A stretch of DNA of 64,000 nucleotides from an uncultured Ruminococcus sp. (GCA_910585865.1 CAJUGO010000001.1:1-64000), one strand, 5' to 3'; positions 35,201-45,067 are shown, numbered from the stretch's first letter. Translations and numbers: made by a program. Notes: generated by a model not told the origin, from the letters alone.

Positions 35201-36226
35201 TTATGTTCCGAAATATGCAAGTGCAAATGCAATTGCACCAAATACTGCTGTTACTGCACTAAATACTGCAACTATTTTCACTTCACTCCATCCGCTCATT
35301 TCAAAATGATGATGAATCGGACTCATTTTAAAAAGTCTTTTTCCGTGAGTAAGCTTAAAATATGAAACTTGTAAAACAACCGAAAGTTCTTCGGCAATAT
35401 ATATAATTCCTATAGGAAGAAGCAGTATCGGCATGTTTATTGCAAAAGCAAGAGCACATACAAGTCCGCCTAAAAATAATGATCCGGTATCGCCCATAAA
35501 CACCTTTGCAGGATGAAAGTTCCAAACAAGAAATCCCAGACATGCACCGGCAGAAGCCGCACCCATTGCCGTAATTCCAAGATAGCTCTGCATACTTGAT
35601 ATCAGCATAAATGCGACGCAGGCAAAAAATGTAACAGAACCGTCGAGTCCGTCAACACCGTCAGTAAGATTTACTGAATTCACCATACCCACAATTACAA
35701 CAGCAGCAATTATGTAGTAGAAGAACCCTAAATCAATTTCTCCGATGAACGGAATAACAGTAGTTGTACCGTAACCGGCTGCACTGAGAACAACAAGATA
35801 GATTGCTGCAACGGCAAACTGCAAAACAAGCTTTTGTATAGCAGTAAGGCCAAGATTGCGCTTTTTTACTACCTTTGTAAAATCATCGATAAAGCCGATA
35901 AATCCATTTGCAAGTGCAAGACCGAGTCCGGCAAATATAAACACGCATTCCCTTGGAATATCCGCAAAAAATATATCAATAAAACTTGCTCCGAAAAGAA
36001 TATAAATAACCGTACTTATTATCGTTACAATTGAAATGGCCGCAATAAACATTATGCCGCCCATAATCGGGGTGCCCTGTTTATTCTTGTGCCAGCTGGG
36101 CCCTATGTCAAGAATTGTCTGGCCAAAATTAAGCTTGTGAAGATATGGAATCAAATACTTTCCCAACACTGCTGATATTGCAAATGCAAGTACTGCCGAA
36201 CAAAATGTCCATATTCCGTATATCAT
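35201..36226 (-). CDS. mraY: Phospho-N-acetylmuramoyl-pentapeptide transferase
   Basis: Forms lipid I by moving phospho-MurNAc-pentapeptide onto undecaprenyl phosphate. The 341 residues have about ten membrane segments, the metal-binding NLTDGVDGLDG and MGDTGSLFLGG, and KMSPIHHHFE near the end. It lies between the class B PBP gene and ftsW. Confidence 0.97.
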   Translation of the reverse strand: MIYGIWTFCSAVLAFAISAVLGKYLIPYLHKLNFGQTILDIGPSWHKNKQGTPIMGGIMFIAAISIVTIISTVIYILFGASFIDIFFADIPRECVFIFAGLGLALANGFIGFIDDFTKVVKKRNLGLTAIQKLVLQFAVAAIYLVVLSAAGYGTTTVIPFIGEIDLGFFYYIIAAVVIVGMVNSVNLTDGVDGLDGSVTFFACVAFMLISSMQSYLGITAMGAASAGACLGFLVWNFHPAKVFMGDTGSLFLGGLVCALAFAINMPILLLPIGIIYIAEELSVVLQVSYFKLTHGKRLFKMSPIHHHFEMSGWSEVKIVAVFSAVTAVFGAIAFALAYFGT

Positions 36227-36414
36227 AGATATCTTTCCTTTCAGACGAAACTTATTTTTATAATTTGATTAAGAACTTTTGAAAGCCCCGGCAATATCAC
36301 ATTATCATATTTTGGGAAAGTTTTTCTTCATATAATTATTCTTATTAAAAAACTTTTTAATATGATATGAAATATGCAAAGCGTTTTATAAAGATTAGTT
36401 CAGATAATATTAAA

Positions 36415-38685
36415 TCAGTCATTAATCGTTGTTGATGATGCAAATGATACAGTTATGACTGTACCCGGACTCACCGAAGTGCCCTCCGATATACCTTGAT
36501 TTGTGCTTATACCTTGAGCATTGGTTGCTCCCATGAAGCTTACATTGAGACCGTATGCACTTGCAACACTGTTAACCTCAGAAGGTGTATATCCTACCAA
36601 ATTGGGCACAATTATTGTTTCTGATTTACTTGTATCATCCGTATACAAAACAATATTACCGCCTGTCTGAATCTTTGAAGATACTGACGGAATCTGTGAA
36701 ATAACCTTATCGCCCTCACCCTTTACAGTAGTTGTAAAGCCGTCACTCTCAGCCGCCTGCTTTGCTTCGCTTACAGTAAGACCAACATAATCCCCAGCTG
36801 ACGAGTCAACATATTCAAGCTCGTTTTCTGTGTATTCTGCCTTAATTTCAAGATACGGGAGCACCTCTGTCATAATATTTATAAATACAGGTGCAGATAC
36901 CTGTGAACCGTAATAAGCATCTCCAGAAGGAGTATCAAAGAAAACAAGCATTGCAATCTGCGGATCATCTGCAGGAGCATATCCGCAGAATGAAGCAATA
37001 TAGTCTTCGGAAAAACTACTTTGTACCTTTGAACCTATCTTCTCCGATGTACCTGTTTTTCCTGCTACCTTATATCCAGCAACATATCCGGCAGTTGTAC
37101 CTGCAGTTGCAGTGTTATATGCGAGAATTTCATTCATTTTATCCGAGGTTTCTTTTGATATAACCTGTCGTTTTACCTTTTTTTCAACACTCTTAACAAC
37201 ATTTCCTTTGGAATCGGTGATTTTTGAAACGACATACGGCTGAAGCACATATCCTCCGTTTGCCACAGCAGCACTTGCTGTAATCATTTGAATCGGGGTA
37301 ATTGAGAAGTTTTGACCGAATGATGCAACCGCAAAGTCAACGTCGTTCATTTTTCCATCTTTCCAAAAAGTATCCTCAGCCTCACCGGGAAGATCAATTC
37401 CTGTTTTATCCGAAAAACCAAATCCCTGATAGTATTGATAAAATTTATCTTTTCCTACCAATTGTCCAATCTGGATAAAAGCAGGGTTACAGGAATTACA
37501 TATTGCCCTCACAAAACTTTGAGAGTTGTGTCCTGCGGTATTATGGCAGTGAATAGGCTTAGCATCCGCTATTTTCATAGACCCTGAACAGTAAAATCTA
37601 GTTGTGTCGTCTACAACACCTTCCTCAAGCGCCATTGACGCTGTACACATTTTAAATACCGAACCCGGCATATATGTATCGGTAATAGCTTTATTACGCC
37701 ACATTGCACTTAGTGCAGCACTCTCTGCCTCTGCCCGCTTATCCTTTGGCTGCGAACTTATCTTCTGTTTATCCTTGGCTGACAAGGTGTACGGATCATT
37801 AAGATTGTAACCGTCAACCGTTACCATTGCGAGTATTGCTCCGGTATTTACATCCATTGCAATGCATACACCGCGATTTAAAACATTATTTTCTATTATT
37901 CCCTGCTTCATATATTTTTCGCAGATAGACTGTACTGTTGAATCTATTGTCAGATAAATATTGTTGCCATCTTCAGAATCAACATTCTGTTCATATTGGA
38001 AAGGCATATCAGTACCTCTGGCATTATGAGCCGTGATAATACGGCCCGGCGTGCCTGCAAGATATTTATCATACTGATATTCAACACCTTCAAGCCCCTG
38101 ATCATCACTTCCCGTAAAACCTATTACGCACGAAGCAAGATCGTTTTGAGGATAGTATCTTTTGTAATCGTCAAGCAAATTTATTACGCCGTCACAGTCA
38201 TAATCCTCTGAAAGCTTATCAATAAATTTCAAAATCTTTTCTCTTGCCTCAGCTTCGACCTTACGTTTTACAATTACATAGTAACTCTTTTGCTGAGTTT
38301 TTTCATACACGTCCTCATATTCAAGGTCCAGTATTTCAGAAAGTCCTTCTGCAACAGCTTTGCGCTGCTCGTCATTCTCAAAATTGACAGGTGCCATAAC
38401 AACCTGCCACACAGATGCACTTTCGGCAAGGACCTTTCCGTTTTTATCATATATACTGCCTCGCTTTGCCGAAATAGTGGTATCGGCAAGCTGCTGGTCG
38501 ACTGCAGATTCCTGCAGTGACTTGCCCTGAACCAGAGTAAGATATGAAAGACGCAGTATTGCCGCTCCGAACCCCATAATCAATATGAGCAATATTAGTA
38601 TTGCCGTACGCTGTCTAAGCCTCTGATTAGGACCTTTTGCGGCATATTTCCTTGAATTGTTCATTGATTTATTGCTCTTTTCCAA
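36415..38685 (-). CDS. Class B penicillin-binding protein with two PASTA domains (FtsI/SpoVD type)
   Basis: Transpeptidase that cross-links septal peptidoglycan. The 756 residues have an N-terminal anchor (about 25-45), a PBP dimerisation domain, and the catalytic motifs SVFK (Ser342, Lys345), SCN and KTG (Lys543-Thr-Gly). Two PASTA repeats (about 625-690 and 690-752) sense uncrosslinked peptidoglycan. TTG 38683-38685 is the start, 7 nt after AGGAG. Position next to mraY and after the ftsL-like gene indicates the division PBP; the sporulation paralogue SpoVD shares this domain plan and cannot be excluded. Confidence 0.93.
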   Translation of the reverse strand: MEKSNKSMNNSRKYAAKGPNQRLRQRTAILILLILIMGFGAAILRLSYLTLVQGKSLQESAVDQQLADTTISAKRGSIYDKNGKVLAESASVWQVVMAPVNFENDEQRKAVAEGLSEILDLEYEDVYEKTQQKSYYVIVKRKVEAEAREKILKFIDKLSEDYDCDGVINLLDDYKRYYPQNDLASCVIGFTGSDDQGLEGVEYQYDKYLAGTPGRIITAHNARGTDMPFQYEQNVDSEDGNNIYLTIDSTVQSICEKYMKQGIIENNVLNRGVCIAMDVNTGAILAMVTVDGYNLNDPYTLSAKDKQKISSQPKDKRAEAESAALSAMWRNKAITDTYMPGSVFKMCTASMALEEGVVDDTTRFYCSGSMKIADAKPIHCHNTAGHNSQSFVRAICNSCNPAFIQIGQLVGKDKFYQYYQGFGFSDKTGIDLPGEAEDTFWKDGKMNDVDFAVASFGQNFSITPIQMITASAAVANGGYVLQPYVVSKITDSKGNVVKSVEKKVKRQVISKETSDKMNEILAYNTATAGTTAGYVAGYKVAGKTGTSEKIGSKVQSSFSEDYIASFCGYAPADDPQIAMLVFFDTPSGDAYYGSQVSAPVFINIMTEVLPYLEIKAEYTENELEYVDSSAGDYVGLTVSEAKQAAESDGFTTTVKGEGDKVISQIPSVSSKIQTGGNIVLYTDDTSKSETIIVPNLVGYTPSEVNSVASAYGLNVSFMGATNAQGISTNQGISEGTSVSPGTVITVSFASSTTIND

Positions 38686-38798
38686 TGTAATACTCCTTTC
38701 AGTGCAAAATATACCTCACTGAAAATACCGAAAAAAGAGTCAAGACTCAGTCTTAACTCTCATTCTTTCATAATATATTTATTAAATTGAAATGAATG

Positions 38799-39353
38799 TT
38801 ATGACCAAAGATTCTGTATTGAGTCGATAAATTGAGTAAATATGTTCTCACTCTTCTGAGAAGACACCTCCGCTTTATCTCCTCCTGAAAGAGTAATAAA
38901 CTCTTTCTGAGCATTTGTGGCTTTGGTCATACCAAGCACATCTTCAGCGTACCGCTCAATCTCAGCATTTGAAAGACTAGCTTCAAGCTTCATCTGATTC
39001 TGAGTATAAATACTCTGAGAATCACTTAAAGTTTCTCTTGCTGTAATAATCTGCTGATTAAGCTCCGTAAGCTGAACTTGTCCAACAATAATAATTCCTA
39101 TAACAAAAGCTACCGCTGCACCGCCTGCTGTTCCCAAAATCAGTTTTATGGGATTATGTTTGCGGCGTCTGTTCTTTTGTAATTCATGCTCAGGAATTGT
39201 TACAACATTATTTTTGCTCTTTGCTCTTTTTTTGATATGCTTTTTATGTACTTCCTCTTCTTTGTGTTTTGGCAAAGCAGAATCCGAAGCATAAGAAGCT
39301 TCATCATCAAAAAGACTTAAATCATAAGCCGCATTTCTGTTTTCATAAGACAT
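38799..39353 (-). CDS. ftsL: FtsL-like septum protein
   Basis: The start chosen is ATG 39351-39353, 9 nt after AAGGTG; an in-frame GTG lies 16 codons upstream. The 184 residues have a long polar, basic cytoplasmic N-terminus (about 1-90), a single membrane segment (LGTAGGAAVAFVIGIIIV, about 96-114) and a short extracellular leucine-zipper-like coil (TELNQQIITARETLSDSQ...). The Tyr-Ala-Glu-Asp segment that follows is typical of FtsL/DivIC-type proteins. FtsL is poorly conserved, so identity rests on topology plus location between rsmH and the PBP gene. Confidence 0.75.
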   Translation of the reverse strand: MSYENRNAAYDLSLFDDEASYASDSALPKHKEEEVHKKHIKKRAKSKNNVVTIPEHELQKNRRRKHNPIKLILGTAGGAAVAFVIGIIIVGQVQLTELNQQIITARETLSDSQSIYTQNQMKLEASLSNAEIERYAEDVLGMTKATNAQKEFITLSGGDKAEVSSQKSENIFTQFIDSIQNLWS

Positions 39354-39631
39354 TACTTCTGCACCTTGTGCCTTTCTATATCTGATATTTTCATAAAACA
39401 CACATTTTCACTTTATTATTCTATAAAGTAAAAAAGTTTCAATTTCTTAATAATTTAATCTGTTTTTATATTACACAATCTGTTATATTCTTATTTACAA
39501 ATTAAACGGGTTCATATATATTGTTGATACATTTAGTCAAAACACAACTGCTTGTATTTGTAACTTTCTTTACAACTTTGTTATATTTTACTACAAATCC
39601 GTAACTTTGTCCATAGCTGAGAGCAATTTTT

Positions 39632-40555
39632 TTAAATTTTTTCGCATATTCTCAACTTTGCACTTCTTGCTCTGGGGTTTTTACTTAATTCTGTTTCATT
39701 TGCACAAACAGGCTTTCGGGTAATTAGTTTTGCCTTTGGCTTATTACCGCAAATGCAAACCGGAAAATCTTTTGGACATGTACAACCCTGACACCACGAG
39801 GCCATTTTTTGTTTTACAATTCTGTCTTCAAGCGAATGAAAAGTGATAACTGCTAATCTGCCGCCGCTTCCCAGCATTTCAAATGCCCCGTCAAGACCCT
39901 TTTCAAGTACTCCTAACTCATCATTTACTGCTATACGCAAAGCCTGAAAGCTCTTTCTGGCAGGATGTCCGTCTTTTCTTACCCGCTGCGGGACATTCTC
40001 TTTTATAATTTCTGCAAGTTCAAGAGTTGTTTTTATTGGAGACGACAATCTGGCTCGTTCAATTCCCTTTGCAATTGAACCCGCATACTTTTCTTCTCCG
40101 TAAACACTTAAAATTCGCTTAAGTTCGCTTATCGGCAATGTATTTACAAGCTCTGCGGCAGTAATTCCGCTTTGGCTCATTCGCATATCAAGCGGTGCGT
40201 CCTCATGAAACGAAAACCCTCTTTCGGCAGTATCAAGCTGATGTGACGATACTCCTATATCGAGCAAAACACCGTCAAGCCTGCCTACTCCTCTCAACTG
40301 CAAAATATCTTTAATATTCGCAAAATTCCCCTTAATGATAATTGAGTTATCATTTTTTTTAAATCTTTCAGTCAAAGTAAGAATCGCATCGGGATCCTGA
40401 TCAATTGAAATCAGTTTTCCGGTCGTAAGGCGTCTGAGTATTTCACTGCTGTGACCCCCTCCGCCTGCGGTTCCGTCAACATAAATTCCGTTTTTCTTTA
40501 TATTAAGTCCCTCAATAGTTTGCTCAAGAAGAACGGGAATATGAGAAAATTCCAT
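39632..40555 (-). CDS. rsmH: 16S rRNA (cytosine1402-N4)-methyltransferase
   Basis: 307 residues. The N-terminus HIPVLLEQTIEGLNI, the SAM-binding GTAGGGGHSSEIL and GVLLDIGVSSHQLD, and VITFHSLEDRIVK are diagnostic of RsmH (MraW). It follows mraZ by 10 bp in the conserved mraZ-rsmH-ftsL order. The cysteine cluster near the C-terminus (CQGCTCPKDFPVCICG) is typical of the Clostridia form. Confidence 0.97.
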   Translation of the reverse strand: MEFSHIPVLLEQTIEGLNIKKNGIYVDGTAGGGGHSSEILRRLTTGKLISIDQDPDAILTLTERFKKNDNSIIIKGNFANIKDILQLRGVGRLDGVLLDIGVSSHQLDTAERGFSFHEDAPLDMRMSQSGITAAELVNTLPISELKRILSVYGEEKYAGSIAKGIERARLSSPIKTTLELAEIIKENVPQRVRKDGHPARKSFQALRIAVNDELGVLEKGLDGAFEMLGSGGRLAVITFHSLEDRIVKQKMASWCQGCTCPKDFPVCICGNKPKAKLITRKPVCANETELSKNPRARSAKLRICEKI

Positions 40556-40565
40556 AGTACACTCC

Positions 40566-40985
40566 TTATAACCTCAACATAGACAGCGCCTGTGCAATAT
40601 TATCCTGCTGGGACGCCATAAACTCATCAAATTTATCCTTGTTCCATATTTCAATGCGGTTATTCATACCTATAACAAGCGCATCGCTTTCTATCTCTGC
40701 AAATTTACGCAGTCCCTGAGGAATAATTACCCTGCCCTGTGCATTTGGAGTAACACTTACGGCAGTCGCATTGAAATTATACTGCAAAGCTAAAGAAAGA
40801 TTTGCCGGTAATTCAAGGATTTTTGCACATATTGAGTTATACTGTTCTTCCGACATAGCTTGAATACAGCTGTTGCCAAAACCCTGAGCAATATAAAATG
40901 TACTTCCAAGTTCCTCGCGAAACTTAGCAGGCAAAACTATTCTGCCTTTTGCGTCAATCGAATGATTTGACATGCCAGAAAACAT
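40566..40985 (-). CDS. mraZ: MraZ transcriptional regulator
   Basis: 139 residues from ATG 40983-40985, matching the family start MFSGMSNHSIDAKGRIVLP; the open frame extends six codons further. Two SpoVT/AbrB-like halves each carry the DxKGR-type motif (DAKGRIVLPAKFR and NAQGRIVIPQGLR). MraZ binds repeated boxes upstream of its own operon and represses the division and cell-wall cluster. Matching repeats are present at 41037-41061. Confidence 0.96.
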   Translation of the reverse strand: MFSGMSNHSIDAKGRIVLPAKFREELGSTFYIAQGFGNSCIQAMSEEQYNSICAKILELPANLSLALQYNFNATAVSVTPNAQGRVIIPQGLRKFAEIESDALVIGMNNRIEIWNKDKFDEFMASQQDNIAQALSMLRL

Positions 40986-41036
40986 TTGCCCACCCCCGTA
41001 CATTTTGCATAAATCGACTTAAAAATGGTTTATAAA

Positions 41037-41100
41037 GTCACTAAGTGTCACAGATTGACACCTTTTGAAATATTATAACCCATAAAAGTAAAAAAATCAA
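41037..41100 (-). promoter_or_regulatory. mraZ promoter with three MraZ-type boxes
   Basis: On the minus strand TTGATT (41095-41100), a 17-bp spacer and TATAAT (41072-41077). Directly after the expected start are three boxes beginning GTG spaced exactly 10 bp apart: GTGTC (41057-41061), GTGAC (41047-41051) and GTGAC (41037-41041). Repeats at one helical turn are how MraZ operators are built, so this is a likely autorepression site. Confidence 0.7.
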
Positions 41101-41398
41101 TATTAAAGTTACGCAAAGACTAAGAATATTTACAAATTTCTTAAAAAATTTCAATTTTGATATTTTATTTTTCTGAAAAAGAATATATTGCATTTACGCA
41201 GGGCTTTTATCCTTCTGTCAGGGTATATATTTTTCCGTAATAAATTAAAAAGTTACAAAGAAAGTGACATTATATTACAAACATATGTTTGCCGGTATAA
41301 TAAAAAAGCAAGATATAAAGTTATACTAAATCAGCCAAACACATATTATCTAATTTTAGTTTTCGGCTGTTTTCAAACAATTGATAGAAAATAAAAAT
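41101..41398. other. Non-coding stretch between mraZ and the coaD operon terminators
   Basis: AT-rich. A 68-codon plus-strand frame exists at 41188-41394 but has no ribosome site or recognisable sequence. I see nothing else. Confidence 0.4.
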
Positions 41399-41448
41399 CC
41401 CCTTAACAAAGGGGTTAAAAATGATAAAGGACACGTAAAACCGTGTCC
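41399..41448 (-). terminator. Tandem terminators after the coiled-coil gene
   Basis: Two hairpins in series: GGACACG/CGTGTCC (41429-41448) and CCCCTT/AAGGGG (41399-41414), each followed by T-rich sequence on the minus strand. They insulate the mraZ region from the coaD operon. Confidence 0.8.
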
Positions 41449-41524
41449 TCTCGAATGTAAGTTTATTTCGTTTTCCGTAAGATAAAACCGCTATCCAGAA
41501 CTCTCAGTCCAAATACTGTTGTGA

Positions 41525-41992
41525 TTAATTCTGGGGCTTTGCTTTCTGCGAATTAATAATACTTGAACGGGTCTTCTTTATTGCGTCAAGCTGAGACGCT
41601 ATCCCTTCTTCTGTACGCTTCATAATGCTGTCGACATAAACATTTGCGGCTTTTCTGATTTCAGCAGACTTCTGCTTTGCATCATCAATAATTTCCTTAG
41701 CCTTAGCCTGTGCCTCACGAACAAGCTCGTTTTGATTGAGCATTGCCTTTTTGCGTTCTTCAGCCGCTCTGATTATATTTTCCGATTCACGGTTAGCTTC
41801 AGTAAGAATCTGTTTTCTGTCTGCAACGATATTTTTAGCCTGTCTTACCTCAGCAGGCATTGCATCCTGAATCTGATCAAGAATATCATAAATTTCTTCG
41901 CTGCTTACCATTACCTTGCCGCCTGAAAAAGGCATAGATTTAGCATCATTAATAACATCCTGAAGCTGTAAAATTAAATCATCAACTTTCAT
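41525..41992 (-). CDS. Coiled-coil, DivIVA-like or V-ATPase-H-like protein
   Basis: 155 residues from ATG 41990-41992 (8 nt after AAGGAG). Almost entirely helical, with a long coiled coil rich in Ala, Lys, Glu and Arg (about 45-140: ADRKQILTEANRESENII, REAQAKAKEIIDDAKQKS). A short ordered N-terminus (VDDLILQLQDVINDAK) precedes it. Similar proteins beside coaD in Clostridia are annotated as ATPase or DivIVA-like. Function is unknown; a cell-pole or division scaffold is only a guess. It overlaps no other gene and follows coaD by 27 bp. Confidence 0.65.
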   Translation of the reverse strand: MKVDDLILQLQDVINDAKSMPFSGGKVMVSSEEIYDILDQIQDAMPAEVRQAKNIVADRKQILTEANRESENIIRAAEERKKAMLNQNELVREAQAKAKEIIDDAKQKSAEIRKAANVYVDSIMKRTEEGIASQLDAIKKTRSSIINSQKAKPQN

Positions 41993-42019
41993 TTTTGCCA
42001 CTCCTTATATATCCTCAGA

Positions 42020-42517
42020 TTAATTTTTATTTATACCCTTATTTAGTCGTTCAACAATTTTATTATGAATACATGAAGGAACAAAATTACTTATGTCACC
42101 GCCCATTGAGGCAACTTCACGCACCATACTTGAACTTAGATACATTGAATCGGAATCTGCCGTAAGAAAAATTGTTTCAAGCTGAGGATTCAGCTTTTTA
42201 TTTGTCAGTGCCATCTGGAATTCGTACTCAAAGTCAGATACTGCCCTTAACCCCTTAACAATTGCATCTACCCTGCGCTGTCTGCAATACTCTGCAAGCA
42301 GACCGTTAAAGCTAACAATTTCAATATTGTCAAGTGCTCTTGTAGTTTCTTTTAAAAGCTCAATTCGCTCATCAATTGAAAAACTCGGAGTTTTTGATGA
42401 ATTCACAAGCACCGCCACGATAACATGGTCAAACATTCTTGATGCTCTGGTGATTACATCAAGATGTCCAAGGGTAACGGGATCAAAGCTTCCCGGGCAA
42501 ATTACGGTTTTATTCAT
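42020..42517 (-). CDS. coaD: Pantetheine-phosphate adenylyltransferase
   Basis: Fourth step of coenzyme A synthesis. The 165 residues include CPGSFDPVTLGHLDVI with the nucleotidyltransferase TxGH motif and VKGLRAVSDFEYE. The start overlaps the rsmD stop by 4 nt, the widespread rsmD-coaD pairing. Confidence 0.97.
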   Translation of the reverse strand: MNKTVICPGSFDPVTLGHLDVITRASRMFDHVIVAVLVNSSKTPSFSIDERIELLKETTRALDNIEIVSFNGLLAEYCRQRRVDAIVKGLRAVSDFEYEFQMALTNKKLNPQLETIFLTADSDSMYLSSSMVREVASMGGDISNFVPSCIHNKIVERLNKGINKN

Positions 42518-43062
42518 CGTATAAAATCCTTATGTCTAAATGTAGTTATTTTTATTTTACCATAGCGATATTGTCTGTCAAGTACAAAATCGCCGTAATT
42601 TGACAAAATTTCTTCATCTAACGGATTTTCTGCAATTATTATACCTGTTTCATTCATTGATTCAGGTATAATATTTAAAGCCTCCTGCAAAACACCTGTT
42701 TTATATGGAGGATCAATAAAAGCTATGTCAAACCTCTTACTGTTCATTGATAAAAAGCTGTGAAAATCCATTTGAAAAACTTTTGCATCAGACTCAAGTT
42801 TTACAGTCTTAAGGTTTTTCTTAACTGTTTCAACTGATTTTCTTGAATTGTCAACGAAATAAGCAGTTTTTGCACCCCTGCTTAAAGCTTCTATTCCCAT
42901 TTGACCTGAACCGGCAAATAAATCCAGAAAAGCTCTTCCCTCAGTTTCAAACTGGATTATAGAAAAAACAGCCTCTTTAATTCTGTCAGTAGTTGGCCTT
43001 ACGTCCTCACCCTCAAGGGTCTCCAAACGTCTGCCTCTTGCAATTCCTGTAATTACTCGCAT
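42514..43062 (-). CDS. rsmD: 16S rRNA (guanine966-N2)-methyltransferase
   Basis: 182 residues. MRVITGIARGRRLETLEG, the SAM loop DLFAGSGQMGIEALSRGA and the catalytic IDPPYK (NPPY-like) are typical of RsmD. GGAAG precedes the ATG and the end overlaps coaD. Confidence 0.95.
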   Translation of the reverse strand: MRVITGIARGRRLETLEGEDVRPTTDRIKEAVFSIIQFETEGRAFLDLFAGSGQMGIEALSRGAKTAYFVDNSRKSVETVKKNLKTVKLESDAKVFQMDFHSFLSMNSKRFDIAFIDPPYKTGVLQEALNIIPESMNETGIIIAENPLDEEILSNYGDFVLDRQYRYGKIKITTFRHKDFIR

Positions 43063-43138
43063 AAAATCTTCCTTTGCATTTGTAATGTCAGTATAACATA
43101 TTATTACGAATTTTACAACAACATTTTATTTTTTGTCA

Positions 43139-44971
43139 CTATTTGTCGTTTTCATGAAAATATTTGTATACTGCTGCAGCCGTATCCTTTGTCATTTTGG
43201 GAGCATTCTCCAGCTCCGGCAAATCAGCATTAGATATATTTTCAACAGTTCTGAAATGTTTCAGCAATGCTCTTGCACGCACCTCACCGACACCGTCAAT
43301 ATTTGTCAGAGCGCTTCTAAAAGTATTTTTGCTTCTCCGGCTGTGGTGGTATCCTATGGCAAAGCGATGAACCTCGTCCTGCATTTTGCTGAGAAAGGTA
43401 AAAAGCGCACGTTTTGAACTTATTGTTATTTCGCCGCCGTCACCCGTTACCGCGCGGGTACGGTGCTTTTCATCTTTAACCATGCCAAAAAGGGGAACGC
43501 TTATATTTTTGCTTTCAAGCACCTGCTTTACAGCCGCGACCTGTCCTTTTCCGCCGTCAAGCAATATTAAATCTGGCAGTTTTCCAAAGCCTTCTTCGCT
43601 TTGCTGTGCTTTATAGTATTCGTCAAAACGACGCGTCAATACCTCTGCCATTGAGGCATAGTCATCCTGTCCTTCAAATCCCTTTATTTTAAATTTTTTA
43701 TAAGCAGATTTTAACGGTTTTCCGTTTTTGTAAACAATCATCCCCGCGACATTTTCCGATCCCGAAAGATTTGAAATGTCGTAAGATTCAATATATTTCG
43801 GAAGCTTATCGAGTCCAAGTGTTTCCTTTAGCTCCTCAAGCACACTAAACTCACGCACTGTTGCGCCCATACGCTGTGCCAGAGCTTCTGCCGCATTGGA
43901 GCGGCACATTGAAACAAGCTGTGCCTGTTCTCCCCTCTGAGGCACAATTAAATTAACCTTGTTGCCTCTTTTTTTTGAAAGCCATTCACTTATGCCTCCA
44001 ATTCCCTCAAAATCCCTGTCAATCGCAATATTTTTCGGAATATCACCGCGTATGGTATAATAACGGAGCAAAAATTCCTCGTACTCAGACTCAGTATCGC
44101 CGCTGTCAAAAATAAAGCTTTCTCTATCGAAAAGCCTTCCTCCCTCAAACCGAAACATCTGAAAACAAGTTTTCCCATCATCTGTAAAGCCTGCAATAAC
44201 ATCTTCATCCATCACTTTGTTAGCAACAACCTTTTGCTTGTCACTCATCTTCTTAACAGCATTGATCTTATCCCTTATTCTTGCCGCTCTTTCAAATTCA
44301 AGATTTTCAGCAGCCTCCTCCATTTGGGCAGTAAGACTTTTTATTGAATTTGATGAACCACCCTTTAAAAAATCAAGTGCCTGATTCACACTTTCAGTAT
44401 AATCTTTAAGTTTCACTCTACCTGTACACGGAGCCATACACTGCTTTATGTGATAGTTCAGACAGGGTCTTGCCTTTCGGAAATCCTGGGGAAATTTTCG
44501 GCTGCAAGTCGGAAGCATAAAGATTTTGTTAGCTTCCTCAACTGCACTTTTAACGTAAAATCCGCTTGTATACGGTCCTATATATTCGGCTCCATCATCA
44601 TTCTTCTGAAGTGCATATGATATTTTTTTCCAGTCTCCGCCGCTTACTCTGATATAACTGTAACCCTTGTCATCTTTTAAGAGAATATTATATTTGGGTG
44701 TATGCTGTTTTATGAGACTGCATTCAAGAATAAGCGCCTCAAATTCACTGTCGGTAATAATGTACTCAAAATCGTCGACATTATCCACCATTCGGCGCAC
44801 CTTTTCAGCATGATTATTTTGAGAACCAAAATACTGACTTACCCTGTTTTTCAGTATTTTTGCTTTGCCAATATAGATAATCTTTCCGCTTTTGTCATGC
44901 ATGATATATACACCCGGCAATAGCGGCAGCGCCATAGCCTTTTTACGCAATTGAGATAATTTAGGATTCAA
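43139..44971 (-). CDS. uvrC: Excinuclease ABC subunit C
   Basis: Makes both incisions in nucleotide excision repair. The 610 residues show an N-terminal GIY-YIG nuclease (GVYIMHDKSGKIIYIGKAK), a Cys-containing stretch (CLNYHIKQCMAPC), a UVR motif (about 203-238), the RNase H-like second nuclease (DLILLDGGKGQV) and C-terminal helix-hairpin-helix repeats (LTNIDGVGEVRARALLKHF). The start is TTG 44969-44971 behind GGTG. uvrA and uvrB are not here. Confidence 0.97.
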   Translation of the reverse strand: MNPKLSQLRKKAMALPLLPGVYIMHDKSGKIIYIGKAKILKNRVSQYFGSQNNHAEKVRRMVDNVDDFEYIITDSEFEALILECSLIKQHTPKYNILLKDDKGYSYIRVSGGDWKKISYALQKNDDGAEYIGPYTSGFYVKSAVEEANKIFMLPTCSRKFPQDFRKARPCLNYHIKQCMAPCTGRVKLKDYTESVNQALDFLKGGSSNSIKSLTAQMEEAAENLEFERAARIRDKINAVKKMSDKQKVVANKVMDEDVIAGFTDDGKTCFQMFRFEGGRLFDRESFIFDSGDTESEYEEFLLRYYTIRGDIPKNIAIDRDFEGIGGISEWLSKKRGNKVNLIVPQRGEQAQLVSMCRSNAAEALAQRMGATVREFSVLEELKETLGLDKLPKYIESYDISNLSGSENVAGMIVYKNGKPLKSAYKKFKIKGFEGQDDYASMAEVLTRRFDEYYKAQQSEEGFGKLPDLILLDGGKGQVAAVKQVLESKNISVPLFGMVKDEKHRTRAVTGDGGEITISSKRALFTFLSKMQDEVHRFAIGYHHSRRSKNTFRSALTNIDGVGEVRARALLKHFRTVENISNADLPELENAPKMTKDTAAAVYKYFHENDK

Positions 44972-45009
44972 AAAATCACCGCTTCACAAAAAGATATCAA
45001 AAAATAAAA

Positions 45010-45026
45010 GGGCGGAAATTCCGCCC
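45010..45026. terminator. ptsH terminator
   Basis: GGGCGG, AAATT loop, CCGCCC, with A/T tracts on both sides; on the minus strand it is followed by TTTTATTTTTT, 40 bp after the ptsH stop. Confidence 0.85.
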
Positions 45027-45067
45027 AAAATAAAACACCTGTATATTATAACATGTTTTATTAACAA

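Noticed and set aside
41188..41394. 68-codon plus-strand frame upstream of the coaD operon terminators
   Set aside because: No ribosome site, AT-driven composition and no family resemblance.
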